Positions 44,948 to 53,591 of a stretch of DNA of 64,000 nucleotides are shown here, one piece after another; position 1 is the stretch's first letter, and each line of letters begins with the position of its first letter. A model generated the notes under the pieces. It was not told the origin of the DNA. It did not search any database and saw nothing but the letters and a program-made list of their open reading frames with translations. The translations under genes were made by a program, and so were the position numbers. This DNA is from JAIEOG01 sp964519985 (GTDB lineage: Bacteria > Bdellovibrionota > FAC87 > UBA2466): NCBI GenBank assembly GCA_964519985.1, contig CAZFMF010000001.1, forward strand, positions 62,001 through 126,000. The letters run 5' to 3'.

Positions 44948-45325
44948 ATGACAAACGAGATCGGGGTTTTCTTTTCCTTCGTGTTTTTCCTCGTCGGGTT
45001 ATCGCACCTGGCGTGTCCCAAAGAGTGGGAAGCCTTCTTCCACGACCTGGGGGAGAAAAAGTACGCGGGCCTGGTCATCGCGATGTATTCGCTGCCCATC
45101 GGGATGGTGATACTTTCGTTTCACAATACCTGGGCCCTGGATTTTCCACTCTTCATCACGATCGCGGGTTGGGTGTTGACGCTAAAAAGCCTGGTCTACT
45201 TTCTCTACCCCGAGCTCCCGGCCAAGAAGCTACTCAAGCGCAAGCAACTGGGGCGCGATTTGCGCATTGGTGGATTTTTTATGACGCTTTTCGGCGGACT
45301 GTCCGCACTTTCGCACTACTGGTAG
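44948..45325 (+). CDS. Small integral membrane protein
   Basis: A 125-residue protein with about four predicted helices (residues ~5-22, 40-60, 65-88, 102-122). The first loop contains LACPKEWEAFFHDLGEKKYAG and the end is FGGLSALSHYW. No family recognised with confidence. It converges with the DUF998-like gene, overlapping by 47 bp in opposite orientation, which is unusually long, but both frames look real by composition. Function unknown. Confidence 0.6.
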   Translation: MTNEIGVFFSFVFFLVGLSHLACPKEWEAFFHDLGEKKYAGLVIAMYSLPIGMVILSFHNTWALDFPLFITIAGWVLTLKSLVYFLYPELPAKKLLKRKQLGRDLRIGGFFMTLFGGLSALSHYW

Positions 45326-46052
45326 GCGTCGTGGCTGGCAGCAGGAACAAGATCAGCAAGAGATAGGTAAAGACCGCGCCCGACGCAATCCACTCCCAAA
45401 AGGCGAAGCTCAGATAGAGCGGCACACCGAGTGCGGCCCAGTGGGGACCGACCCATCCCAATTGGTTGGGAACGAAGTAAAGGTAAGCTTGACTGAGCGC
45501 GGCGCCAATCATCGGCGCGCCCGATGCCAAAAAGATCAAACCCAGCGCCCAAACCGGCACCGGCTTTTGCTTTTGCAGACGCCAAGCGGTGGCTAACCAA
45601 AAACCGACGACGCCCAGGAAAAGCCCGGTGAAGGCAACCAGCGCAATGTATTCGTGTGCTTTATGGATCATCGCCGAGAGATTGCGAAAGAAAAGCCGCT
45701 CGAGTCCCACGATGACTGAGAAAGTGAGGCCCACCCGCAACGCGTGAAACGAAAACGCGGCCGTCTTGGGGGCGTAAGGCGCGAGCCGGGCCCGAAAAAA
45801 ACCACCGAGCGGAATCAGCATGAAACAGGTTAGCGCCAGGCCGGCGCAGAAGTAGTGATTGCCGCCCGGGTTATCGATCTGCGAGATGAGACTGGAAACC
45901 ACGCGGTAGCGCCAATCGAAGGGGCCCGGGAAGTAATAGAGGGAAAGCCCAATCCCGCCGAGCAGCACGGCCATCGCGGCCGGGTACCAAACACGCAGGA
46001 GAAAAGCCCGGGAAATTTCGCCCCGAAAAAAACGTCCGACGATCGTCGCCAT
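45279..46052 (-). CDS. Multi-pass membrane protein (DUF998-like)
   Basis: A 257-residue inner-membrane protein with six or seven helices and the loop SLISQIDNPGGNHYFCAGLALTCFMLIP, which resembles the DUF998 group. The ATG at 46050-46052 has AGGAGG at the correct distance, although the frame stays open another 144 bp upstream. Its start overlaps the stop of the AI-2E transporter gene (TAATG), so the two are translationally coupled. Role unknown. Confidence 0.65.
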   Translation of the reverse strand: MATIVGRFFRGEISRAFLLRVWYPAAMAVLLGGIGLSLYYFPGPFDWRYRVVSSLISQIDNPGGNHYFCAGLALTCFMLIPLGGFFRARLAPYAPKTAAFSFHALRVGLTFSVIVGLERLFFRNLSAMIHKAHEYIALVAFTGLFLGVVGFWLATAWRLQKQKPVPVWALGLIFLASGAPMIGAALSQAYLYFVPNQLGWVGPHWAALGVPLYLSFAFWEWIASGAVFTYLLLILFLLPATTPTSSAKVRTVRRKAS

Positions 46053-47101
46053 TAACTGCCTCCTAGGAATGGCAGTCGGCCGGCGAGCAATTCCGCGAAG
46101 GGCCGGGTGGCGGGGATGCGGGCCATCGCGATCTTCATCACCACCAAGATTGGCACGGCGAGGAACATCCCGACTGGCCCCCAGATGATTCCCCAAAACG
46201 TCAGGGCGAGTAGGATGGAGGCGGGATGGAGATCCAGGCTGTCGCTAAACAGTTTTGGCTCAATGAAATTGCCCACGATCCCTTGGATCGCGGCCGGGAT
46301 CAATAGGACCGCCAACCATTTCAGAGGGCTGTCGAACTGCAGCAACACAATCGGTAGCGGCAAGAGCGTCGCGATGATGCTGCCAATCGTCGGGATGAAA
46401 TTAAGTAGGAAGGTCAATAAACCAAACATGAACGCTAGCTCCACGCCCATAAAGGCGAGCGCGATGCCGACGAGGATTCCCGTGGCGGCTGAGGTGGCGA
46501 GTTTCATGGAGAGATACTGCTGAATCTTAGCGTCGATTTCGGCGTACAACCCCTTACGTTCTTTCGCTGGCCCCGATCCCATGATGAGAAAGAAGAGAAA
46601 GATCATCATGAGAAAGCCCGACGTCACGATATGTACAAGCTGTCCGGCCGCGGAGGTGATGGTCGAAAAAATCGGAAACTCGCGAATCGACGCCATCACG
46701 GTTTCTTGATCGAGCGGGATGCGCAGGCGTTGCAGCAAGAGCGTCACGTCGGAAGCCAGTTGCAGAGAACGCGCCTGGTACAGGTCGGCACTCGACATGA
46801 GCGATTGAAAATTCACTAGGACTAGAAGTCCCAGCAGAAAGAGCAGAAGTAGGGTGATGGCGAAGGTGAGTGCCAGTGCAGCCCAGCGCGGCAAGCGCAG
46901 TGTGTCCTGCGACCAGTCCACCATCGGGGCGATGATGTAGGTGAGGAAGACCGCCAGCACGAACGGGATGAGCGGCATGCGCAAGAAAGAAAGGGCGGTG
47001 GCGACGGCAATGGCGGTCAGCGTCAGAAGTGCAAAAGTCGCCATACGATCCGCCATGAGATATCGGCGCAGCGCATTTCGGCGCGTTTTAAAACGGGGCA
47101 T
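46052..47101 (-). CDS. AI-2E family transporter
   Basis: A 349-residue membrane protein of the AI-2E/UPF0118 (PF01594) family: helices near 20-60, a cytoplasmic loop (LYQARSLQLASDVTLLLQRLRIPLDQE), helices from ~150, and the conserved C-terminal GFVYLLNFIPTIGSIIATLLPLPIVLLQF-type region (here FLLNFIPTIGSIIATLLPL). Members are sodium or AI-2 exporters; the actual substrate is unknown. It is the upstream gene of a two-gene operon with the DUF998-like protein. Confidence 0.85.
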   Translation of the reverse strand: MPRFKTRRNALRRYLMADRMATFALLTLTAIAVATALSFLRMPLIPFVLAVFLTYIIAPMVDWSQDTLRLPRWAALALTFAITLLLLFLLGLLVLVNFQSLMSSADLYQARSLQLASDVTLLLQRLRIPLDQETVMASIREFPIFSTITSAAGQLVHIVTSGFLMMIFLFFLIMGSGPAKERKGLYAEIDAKIQQYLSMKLATSAATGILVGIALAFMGVELAFMFGLLTFLLNFIPTIGSIIATLLPLPIVLLQFDSPLKWLAVLLIPAAIQGIVGNFIEPKLFSDSLDLHPASILLALTFWGIIWGPVGMFLAVPILVVMKIAMARIPATRPFAELLAGRLPFLGGS

Positions 47102-47163
47102 GGTTTAACCTCAGTGTTGAACATGCTAATATGAGTCCTCGTTCTTCGCAAAAAGGAGCCCGC

Positions 47164-47763
47164 ATGTTCCGCCAAATCGTCCCCGTCGTCGTTTTTGCGG
47201 TAATCGTCGGATGCAGTTCGACACCTCCCGGTCAAGAACGGGTTTGGATGGACTCTACTACCCATAAAGACAATCCCCCATCCTGGGCCAAAGGTCTCAA
47301 GCTGATTTGGGAAGAAGACGGAAAAGTTTTCATTCGTTCGACGCAAACGGTGCGCGGCGACGAACGTGTCAATGGCTGCTACGATCTGGCAAAGCTCGAC
47401 GCTAAGGAAGCGCTGCTGACGGAGTTGGCGAGCGAAGTGCGCGGTTCCCTGGACAACGCGCAGCAATCCATCAACGAAAACGCGGAAGTGGTTTTGGGGA
47501 AGGTACGTACGGGTGAGTATCAGGGCCGCATCACTGGTTTACGGCACGGTGAACAGTACTTTGAACGTTACAAGATTGGCGAAACCGAACGAGTGGACTG
47601 CCACGTGCTCAGCGAGATGAGCCGCGCCGATTACGACAAAGTCAAACAGAGCGTTCTCAATCAACTGCAGAAGGTCGATGCCCGCCTGCGGGAAGCGATC
47701 ACCAAGAAGCAGATCGATTTCTTCGACAAGGCTCCGGAAAAAACCACTGAAGAAGGTCACTGA
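47164..47763 (+). CDS. LPP20-like lipoprotein
   Basis: A 199-residue lipoprotein. Signal peptide MFRQIVPVVVFAVIVGC with the lipobox cysteine at 17. The mature domain contains GKVFIRSTQTVRGDERVNGCYDLAKLDAKEALLTELASEVRG, resembling LPP20/FlgT-N-type domains that couple alpha/beta folds to envelope machines. The C-terminus is charged and helical (YDKVKQSVLNQLQKVDARLREAI). An in-frame ATG at 47131 is upstream, but the one at 47164 follows AAAAGGAG. It overlaps the PEGA-domain gene by one base (TGATG), forming an operon. Confidence 0.7.
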   Translation: MFRQIVPVVVFAVIVGCSSTPPGQERVWMDSTTHKDNPPSWAKGLKLIWEEDGKVFIRSTQTVRGDERVNGCYDLAKLDAKEALLTELASEVRGSLDNAQQSINENAEVVLGKVRTGEYQGRITGLRHGEQYFERYKIGETERVDCHVLSEMSRADYDKVKQSVLNQLQKVDARLREAITKKQIDFFDKAPEKTTEEGH

Positions 47764-49397
47764 TGCGCGTTCGGGCGCTGCTCGTTTTGCTTATCAGCAT
47801 TGCGGGCGCCGCTGCGAACGACACGCCCGATTGGGTGAAGCGCGGCAAACCCGCGGACAAGACCTATAAGTATTACGTTGGCCGCAGCAGCGGCTCCGGC
47901 AGCGAGCAGTCGGGCATCGCCGAGGCCACGCGCGAGGCCTACGAGCAAGCGATTCGCGAAAACTTCGGATTTCAAACTCGCATTCAAAGCGACGCTTACG
48001 AATCTTCCAAGAAAGTCGTCTCCACTAAGCGCGTTCAGGTCGTGAGCCAAGACATTCGGGTGTACGGCTTCGAGCAGATTGAGTTCCATTCCGTGCCGAG
48101 CGGCAGCAAGTTCGATGTTTGGGTGCTCTACCGGTATCCCCTAGCCGAGATTGCGCGCGAGAAATCCCGTGTGCTTTCACTTCGCGAGATGGCCAGCCCC
48201 GAGTTTTCCGAGCAGGGGTCCGATTCGGCGGGGCAAAAGAGCGGCACCTTGGAAATCATGACCACTCCGGCGGGGGCTTCTGTCTTTGTCGACGGGGAAG
48301 CGTACGGGGTAACGCCGATGCGTTTGCGCGGGGTGGTAGAAGTCGGGCGCCATCAGCTGCGCCTCGATCACCCGAGCTTTGAAACGGTGAACGAGACCTT
48401 CGTCGCGGTGCCCGGAAAAACGGCAAAAGTGGAAAAGACCTTGGTCCCGGCCCTGGCAAAAATGTCTCTCACTTCGGAGCCATCCAACGCCAATGTGGTC
48501 ATCAATGGCCAACAGATGGGAACGACCCCTCTGCCGGTGCTCGAAGTGCCGGTAAACAAGCCGCTCAAGATCGAGCTCACTCACGCCGAAGCCAGCTCCT
48601 TCGCGACGGAAATCGAAGTGGCCAAAGACGAGTTCAACGCCAAGCATTTTGATCTGCCCCTGAAGAACGCTTCGCTGATCGTTCGCACGACGCCACCGGG
48701 GGCGGAAGTGTGGATCGACGGCGAACGGGCCGGCCATTCCCCGGCAGGCCCCAAGACCCTTTCGGCGGGCAAACACGAAGTCCGAGTCCGCAAAGCCGGG
48801 TTTCACTGGGACAAGCGAGAACTGGTTTTGCGCGGAGGCGAAAAACGCATCGTCGATGATTTCAAATTGATACCGGTGAAAGAGGGCCAAGAACCGGCGG
48901 TCTGGACGGAGATGACCCAAAGTCCCAAACGCCGCGTGGATCGCGACGAGCCGGCGTTCGTTCTTTCGTTCTGGCTGCCGCAGTATCGCAGCGGAACCGC
49001 TAGCGGTGCGCGTATCGCCCACACCGCGTGGGGCATGAACGTCACTTTGCTCGCTTGGCCGTTCTTGGGCTTGGAAGTCGGCTATCTCTACGCCTCCCGC
49101 GCGTCACTGAAGGCCCACCGATTTCATTTCGGCCTGCCGTTTCTTTTCTACCGCACGCCCAACCGCCACGGGTATTTCGCCGGAGATTTGGATTTTCTCT
49201 CCGCTCGCTATTCCGGCATCACCGGCAATCAAAACCAAACGGGCTACGGCCTGAGCTTGGGTTACCGCCAGTGGTGGGGAAAGCTTTCCCGCTTCGGTCT
49301 GGGCCTACGCACCGGCGCGATGAGCTACAGCGATAGCAAAGCGCTTACCGGAGTCGTAAGCTATTCCGCCGGCTTAGAGTGTTTGGCCCTTTTCTAG
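47763..49397 (+). CDS. PEGA-domain envelope protein with LPP20-like N-terminus
   Basis: A 544-residue exported protein. After a signal peptide (about 1-19, LVLLISIAGAAA), an LPP20-like region lies at ~22-150 (YYVGRSSGSGSEQSGIAEATREAYEQAIRENFG), then three PEGA repeats near 160-360 (PAGASVFVDGEAYGVTPMRL, PSNANVVINGQQMGTTPLPV, PPGAEVWIDGERAGHSPAGP). The C-terminal ~170 residues look like outer-membrane beta strands (VGYLYASRASLKAHRFHFGLPFLFY...GLSLGYRQWW). PEGA repeats typically occur on the outside of the inner membrane. It pairs with the LPP20-like lipoprotein. Function unknown. Confidence 0.7.
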   Translation: MRVRALLVLLISIAGAAANDTPDWVKRGKPADKTYKYYVGRSSGSGSEQSGIAEATREAYEQAIRENFGFQTRIQSDAYESSKKVVSTKRVQVVSQDIRVYGFEQIEFHSVPSGSKFDVWVLYRYPLAEIAREKSRVLSLREMASPEFSEQGSDSAGQKSGTLEIMTTPAGASVFVDGEAYGVTPMRLRGVVEVGRHQLRLDHPSFETVNETFVAVPGKTAKVEKTLVPALAKMSLTSEPSNANVVINGQQMGTTPLPVLEVPVNKPLKIELTHAEASSFATEIEVAKDEFNAKHFDLPLKNASLIVRTTPPGAEVWIDGERAGHSPAGPKTLSAGKHEVRVRKAGFHWDKRELVLRGGEKRIVDDFKLIPVKEGQEPAVWTEMTQSPKRRVDRDEPAFVLSFWLPQYRSGTASGARIAHTAWGMNVTLLAWPFLGLEVGYLYASRASLKAHRFHFGLPFLFYRTPNRHGYFAGDLDFLSARYSGITGNQNQTGYGLSLGYRQWWGKLSRFGLGLRTGAMSYSDSKALTGVVSYSAGLECLALF

Positions 49398-49525
49398 TCT
49401 CGACCACCCCTTCGACAGCCTAAAATCTCCAACGAAGCCGCGAAGATGTCGACCTACTAGTCGGGTGTCTAAAGAAACTGTCTGCGTTTAAGACATCGAC
49501 AGTCCCAAATCCCAGCCTAGGACCG

Positions 49526-49541
49526 TGGCACAGCGCTTGCT
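49526..49541 (+). promoter_or_regulatory. Sigma-54-type (-24/-12) promoter
   Basis: TGGCAC-N5-TTGCT with GG and GC ten bases apart, an excellent match to the RpoN consensus. It reads toward the PA14 lipoprotein gene; transcription would begin near 49552, only about 2 bases before the ATG. An ACTGTC...GACAGT inverted repeat lies upstream (49477-49503) and could bind an activator. Confidence 0.55.
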
Positions 49542-49553
49542 CTTAATCGAGGC

Positions 49554-50279
49554 ATGCTACGCGAATACACCTTGTATGCCCTGCTCGGAATTCTGGCCCT
49601 GGCGCTCGTTGCGTGCGAAGCGCACGAGAACGTCTTCTCGTTTGGAGACCGGGTGCTCTTGCCCGGCGTCCTGCCGGAAGAAAGCATCGATGAGATCAAG
49701 GTGCCGAGCGCGGAGCTCTTTGGCCAACTGGATCAAGGTCAACGCGGCTTGGTGGGTAAAGTTTACGACTTAAGTGACTACCCAGTGGCGCACCCGAAGT
49801 GGAGTGTCGAACCGCAAACGAAGCTGGCGAACTTTCACTTGGCCGATCGGATCCCGCTCGAAAATGACATCGTGGTGGCAAATCTCGATATTCCCGAACG
49901 GAAGTTTGAGAGTGGATTTCCGAATGCGGCGGAGCTCATTGAGTGGTTCGCGATTCGCTTCGAAGGGCGTTTGAATATTTTGAATAACGACGGCCGCGGC
50001 AACGTGCACCAGTTTGCACTCGTGGCCGACGACGGTTCGCGTCTTTATATCGACGACCAGCTGATCATCGATCACGACAAGCTGCAACGCTCAGTCGACG
50101 CCGACGGAAAAGAGATCCTCAAAGAGGGTGGGCTCTCGTTGGCCCCCGGCTCCCATCGCATCGTGGTGGAGTACTTTCAAGGCCCTCGCTATCACATTGC
50201 GCTGCGCTTGCTCTGGAAGCGCCCACTGGACGCGAAGTACCTTCCGATTCCGGCCGAATCGCTCGACCGTCCCGAATAG
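49554..50279 (+). CDS. PA14-domain lipoprotein
   Basis: A 241-residue lipoprotein with lipobox LALVAC (Cys21) and a C-terminal PA14-like beta-barrel (about 120-225: EWFAIRFEGRLNILNNDG, FALVADDGSRLYIDDQLIIDHD, GSHRIVVEYFQGPRYHIALRLLW). PA14 domains usually bind carbohydrates at the cell surface. The lipoprotein anchor suggests a surface or periplasmic adhesin-like role, inferred. A sigma-54 promoter lies just upstream; the ATG lacks a normally spaced ribosome binding site, so translation may be leaderless. Confidence 0.75.
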   Translation: MLREYTLYALLGILALALVACEAHENVFSFGDRVLLPGVLPEESIDEIKVPSAELFGQLDQGQRGLVGKVYDLSDYPVAHPKWSVEPQTKLANFHLADRIPLENDIVVANLDIPERKFESGFPNAAELIEWFAIRFEGRLNILNNDGRGNVHQFALVADDGSRLYIDDQLIIDHDKLQRSVDADGKEILKEGGLSLAPGSHRIVVEYFQGPRYHIALRLLWKRPLDAKYLPIPAESLDRPE

Positions 50280-51299
50280 TTATTTCTCGTAAATGAAAAC
50301 GGAAGGCTGGCCGTCCCGGGTGATGTACCCGCGGTAGAGGCCTTCGCAGTTCTTGGCCATCGCGAAATCACCCTGCGGACTCAGCGCGATGACCGCACCT
50401 TCACCGCCCGCTTTTTTGAGCTGACCGTTCACGACTTCTTCCGCCGCTGCCGCAATCGCCATTCCCTTGTACTTCGCCAGCGAAACGATCTCGTGGGCCA
50501 CCGCGTAGCGGATAAAAAACTCACCGTGCCCCGTCGCGGAAACGGCGCCGCCTTGGTTATCCGCGTAGGTTCCGCCCCCAATCACCGGTGAATCGCCGAT
50601 ACGCCCAAAGTGTTTGTTCGTCATGCCGCCCGTGGAAGTGGCGGCCGCGAGATTGCCGGCCGAGTCGAGGGCGACGGCGCCGACCGTGCCCCATTGGTGG
50701 GTCGGGGGCAGGGCGCGTTCGGCCCGCTTGCCGCTCTTGGCGGGCTTTTTCTTTTCTGCCGCCTGCGCTTCTTTTAACTCGCGCCAGCGGTGTTGCGTCC
50801 AAAAATACTTAGGGTCAACCCATTCCGCTCCCACCGACTTGGCAAATTTTTCGGCGCCTTCTCCAATGAGAAAAACGTGTTTGGACTTTTCCATGACCAG
50901 TCGTGCCGCAGAGACCGGGTTGCGTAGGTGGGTGACCGAAGCCACCGCGCCGGCGCGTTTGTCCTTGCCCTCCATGATGGAGGCATCCAGCTCATTGCGA
51001 CCGTCGGCGGTAAAAACCGCACCCTTGCCGGCATTGAATTCGGGAGCATCTTCCAAGATGCGAACGGCGGCTTCGACGGCATCGAGACTGGTGGCCCCCG
51101 GCTTTTGCAGCACGGCGTATCCTACCCTTAGGGCGGCTTCCAGGCCGGCGCGCAGTTTCTTATCGAGTTCGGGGGTCATCTGCTGGCGTTCCACTCCGGT
51201 GCCGCCGTGCACGCCCAAAATGACCTGGCTCGCTGTGACCCCATTGTTTGCCATCGCGACTGCCCCCCACAGAAAGAGTCCTGCGAAATGAAAACGCAT
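50280..51299 (-). CDS. Isoaspartyl peptidase / type III L-asparaginase, exported
   Basis: A 339-residue Ntn-hydrolase. After a signal peptide (about 1-18, LFLWGAVAMA), it has ILGVHGGTGV, the autoproteolytic HQWGTVGAVALD with the nucleophile Thr205, and ATSTGGMTNKHFGRIGDSPVIGGGTYAD, the classic isoaspartyl peptidase signature. A basic insert (EKKKPAKSGKRAERA) precedes the cleavage site. It should hydrolyse beta-aspartyl dipeptides or asparagine in the periplasm. It follows the cyanophycinase gene by 5 bp in the same direction; beta-Asp-Arg is exactly the product of cyanophycinase, so the two form a pathway. Confidence 0.88.
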   Translation of the reverse strand: MRFHFAGLFLWGAVAMANNGVTASQVILGVHGGTGVERQQMTPELDKKLRAGLEAALRVGYAVLQKPGATSLDAVEAAVRILEDAPEFNAGKGAVFTADGRNELDASIMEGKDKRAGAVASVTHLRNPVSAARLVMEKSKHVFLIGEGAEKFAKSVGAEWVDPKYFWTQHRWRELKEAQAAEKKKPAKSGKRAERALPPTHQWGTVGAVALDSAGNLAAATSTGGMTNKHFGRIGDSPVIGGGTYADNQGGAVSATGHGEFFIRYAVAHEIVSLAKYKGMAIAAAAEEVVNGQLKKAGGEGAVIALSPQGDFAMAKNCEGLYRGYITRDGQPSVFIYEK

Positions 51300-51304
51300 G
51301 AATC

Positions 51305-52123
51305 TTAGTAACGCGAACGTTTCACCAGGTCAAAGTGCGCCCCATTGGTGAGGGGAACCGTCTTGAGCAGCTGTTCCTTGCGATCCCACCACATCCCCAG
51401 CACGTGACTATCGCCGACGACCTCCGCGTAGCGCCCATCTTCGATGAGCAGCGCCGTGGCTTCGTCGACTCCGAATCCAATCTTGTCCGGATGAATTTCC
51501 ATCAGGCCCATCAAGCGCAACAGTCGCCCCTGGGCCATGAAGTGCTGATCGAAGATGGCGTCGGCCACCAGGCCCAACCCGCCCCGCACACCCACCTGCG
51601 TGCCGTCCCAAACGGTGAGATCACCCGCACCGCTCAGCATGGGGCTCGACATGACTGCCGTTCCGGCGCTGGTGCCGCCGAAGACTACCCCGGCCTGGTA
51701 GCGCTGACGCAAGAGCGTGAGCAAGGAATCCTGCGGTAAATGGGCTTGGGCGTCGTCCGCCAATACATCCATGATGAAGTTTTGGTCGCCGCCCGTGAAA
51801 AAGATACCGCTCGCGCCTTGAATCTGCGTCACCAGAGTATCGCGGTCGCGAACCACGTCGGGTTTCGTGACGGCGTGTTGAATGGCCGCGGGGTGAAAAG
51901 CGTTGAGGTCATCGCGGGTGGCTTCGAAAAACTCCTCCGGAGTGTAACCCTCCGATGCCCACGTAATCAGCAGCAGTTGGGCATTGGCTCCCCCCGCCCA
52001 TTTGACGAAACGTTCACTCGCGGCAGCGGGTCGTGTGCCGCCTCCCACCAGGACCAGCCGTTCTCCTGCCCAAAGCTGCGTGGTTAGAAAAAACGCACCC
52101 ACGAAAAACCGAAGTTTCCCCAT
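51305..52123 (-). CDS. Cyanophycinase (peptidase S51), exported
   Basis: A 272-residue serine peptidase of the cyanophycinase family with a signal peptide (about 1-19, FFVGAFFLTTQLWAG). Motifs: LVLVGGGTRP near the start, GIFFTGGDQ (109-114), the nucleophile Ser152 in FGGTSAGTAVM, and a C-terminal EIHPDKIGFGVDEATALL. Cyanophycinase splits multi-L-arginyl-poly-L-aspartate into beta-Asp-Arg dipeptides. Extracellular/periplasmic forms (CphE-type) let heterotrophs digest cyanophycin from other cells. First gene of a two-gene operon with the isoaspartyl peptidase. Confidence 0.85.
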   Translation of the reverse strand: MGKLRFFVGAFFLTTQLWAGERLVLVGGGTRPAAASERFVKWAGGANAQLLLITWASEGYTPEEFFEATRDDLNAFHPAAIQHAVTKPDVVRDRDTLVTQIQGASGIFFTGGDQNFIMDVLADDAQAHLPQDSLLTLLRQRYQAGVVFGGTSAGTAVMSSPMLSGAGDLTVWDGTQVGVRGGLGLVADAIFDQHFMAQGRLLRLMGLMEIHPDKIGFGVDEATALLIEDGRYAEVVGDSHVLGMWWDRKEQLLKTVPLTNGAHFDLVKRSRY

Positions 52124-52332
52124 CTCCGTTGCCCCCGAGATATAGATGAGGCCGATTTAAAAACGCCGTGAGTGATTTGTCGAGACAAAGTCTCAAAGTC
52201 GATGCGTCAGCTGTGAAAATCCCTACGTGTTTTCCGCGCTTTAGTGCCTAACTGCCGGCCGTGAAGCGTGGCACCCCCTTTGAAATGGAAGCATGGCGAG
52301 GACCGAAGATCGGCCCCCAAAGGAGAGTGAAA

Positions 52333-52422
52333 ATGATCGATGCGCGACATCTGGAAGAAACCCTCGAAACGGTAACGGCGGCGGCGTTGTTCGTGATTGC
52401 AGTCTTGTTGGTGGTGGCGTGA
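52333..52422 (+). CDS. Tiny single-helix membrane peptide (29 aa)
   Basis: ATG to TGA, 29 residues: a short charged start (MIDARHLEETLETV) and a hydrophobic tail (TAAALFVIAVLLVVA) that would form one membrane helix. A good ribosome binding site (AAAGGAGAG) is 8 bases upstream. Eleven bases separate it from the second tiny ORF. No family recognised. Candidate small membrane protein, subunit or peptide toxin. Confidence 0.5.
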   Translation: MIDARHLEETLETVTAAALFVIAVLLVVA

Positions 52423-52433
52423 AAGGAGCGAAA

Positions 52434-52526
52434 ATGAAAACCAGAGAAATGGGTCGGATTCTCATGCACTTAATGATCGCGATTGGGGTGATAGGCGTCG
52501 GGTTGGGGACTCAGCTTTTTTCGTAG
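52434..52526 (+). CDS. Tiny single-helix membrane peptide (30 aa)
   Basis: ATG to TAG, 30 residues: basic start (MKTREMGRIL) and a hydrophobic glycine-rich stretch (MHLMIAIGVIGVGLGTQLF), i.e. one membrane helix with GxxxG-like packing. AAAGGAG lies upstream at normal distance, directly after the first tiny ORF. Its end overlaps the 3' end of the convergent DUF748 gene by 16 bp. Unknown function. Confidence 0.5.
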   Translation: MKTREMGRILMHLMIAIGVIGVGLGTQLFS

Positions 52527-53591
52527 AGGGGAGTGAAAGCTTGAAAGAAAGCATTCCTTAGCACATTGCCGATGGTGGGTAGAATGCCGGTTTCCGGATA
52601 CTTGATGGTTCCCTGCACGGGGGTCTTGGTGGCTAGCTGGTCTTTCGGTTGGTTGCGGAAGATTTGGGTCACGGCTTCGGCCAAGGCCTCCCAGGCGATC
52701 TTCAAAAAGTTCTCGTCGCCATCGTTCTTGAGCGAGAAGATTTTTAGGTCCTTAAAGAGCGGTTTCACGTAGCCATCCAGCTGGCCATTGGTGGCCGCGA
52801 TTTCCAAAACGATATTGCCGTTGCCCCTTTCGAAATCGAGTTTGGCGTACTGGCGCATGAGCGGATTGAGCTCGCGCATGTTTAAGTCGAGAAGTTTTCC
52901 GCGAATCGTGAAGTTGGGCTCCTTCGCTAAGGGGTCGAGCGCAATGTGGAGATCGAGCTTTCCACTTTCCATTACGAGCGCCTTCACCTGGCAAGTGGTG
53001 TAGCGACTTTCGGTAAGTTCACCGCGATTGCTCAGGTTGCGCAAATCCACCGCAATTTGGCTTACCTTCAAATTGATGGCGGGCTTCGCCCTTTGGTTTT
53101 GCAAGCGCACGGTGCCATCGACCACCGTGAAATGATTGATTTTGAATGGGGTGAGTTTTCTGAGAGTTTCGCAGCGAAAAGTCTTCGGCCTTCTTGGTCC
53201 CGGTTTCACTGACCTTCTTGGGCGGCGGGAGTTCCGCCGCGACGGCCATCACGGGGCGCACCACGCGGATATTCGAAGCGATCACTCCGTGCAAAAGTTC
53301 TGCCCACCCCACCGAAACGGTTAGCTCCTCCGCGTCGAAATAGGCGGCGAGCTGTCCGTCATCTTTCTTTTGGATCTGAATGCCTTCAACAGAGTAGGCC
53401 CCTCGCCAAATGGCGAGATCGACGTCTTCCACGTGCCCGACATAGTCCGGATGCGTCGTAAGCAAATGGTTCACGTAGTTCTTAATGACGGTGGGGAGGA
53501 ACGCGCGCAGGACGATGAGCACGGAAGCGATGATCAGCAGGATCCGCTGAGTACGCGAAAATTTGAGGGTGGGAAGTTTCTTGCGTTTCAT
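52511..53591 (-). pseudogene. DUF748 protein with an internal frameshift
   Basis: The gene starts at an ATG (53589-53591, overlapping the YihY stop as ATGA) and encodes a membrane helix (QRILLIIASVLIVLRAFLP) then DUF748-type text (DVDLAIWRGAYSVEGIQI). The frame breaks at about 53156-53159 (a run of four T, four A on the coding strand). The remaining ~210 residues (LTPFKINHFTVVDGTVRLQN... LDLHIALDPLAKEPNFTIRG) continue in another frame. Removing one A restores a single protein of about 360 residues. It may be a real pseudogene, a slippage site or a sequencing error. Confidence 0.75.

Noticed and set aside
52269..52284. Possible sigma-54 site before the tiny membrane peptides
   Set aside because: TGGCAC-N5-TTGAA lacks the essential GC of the -12 box.
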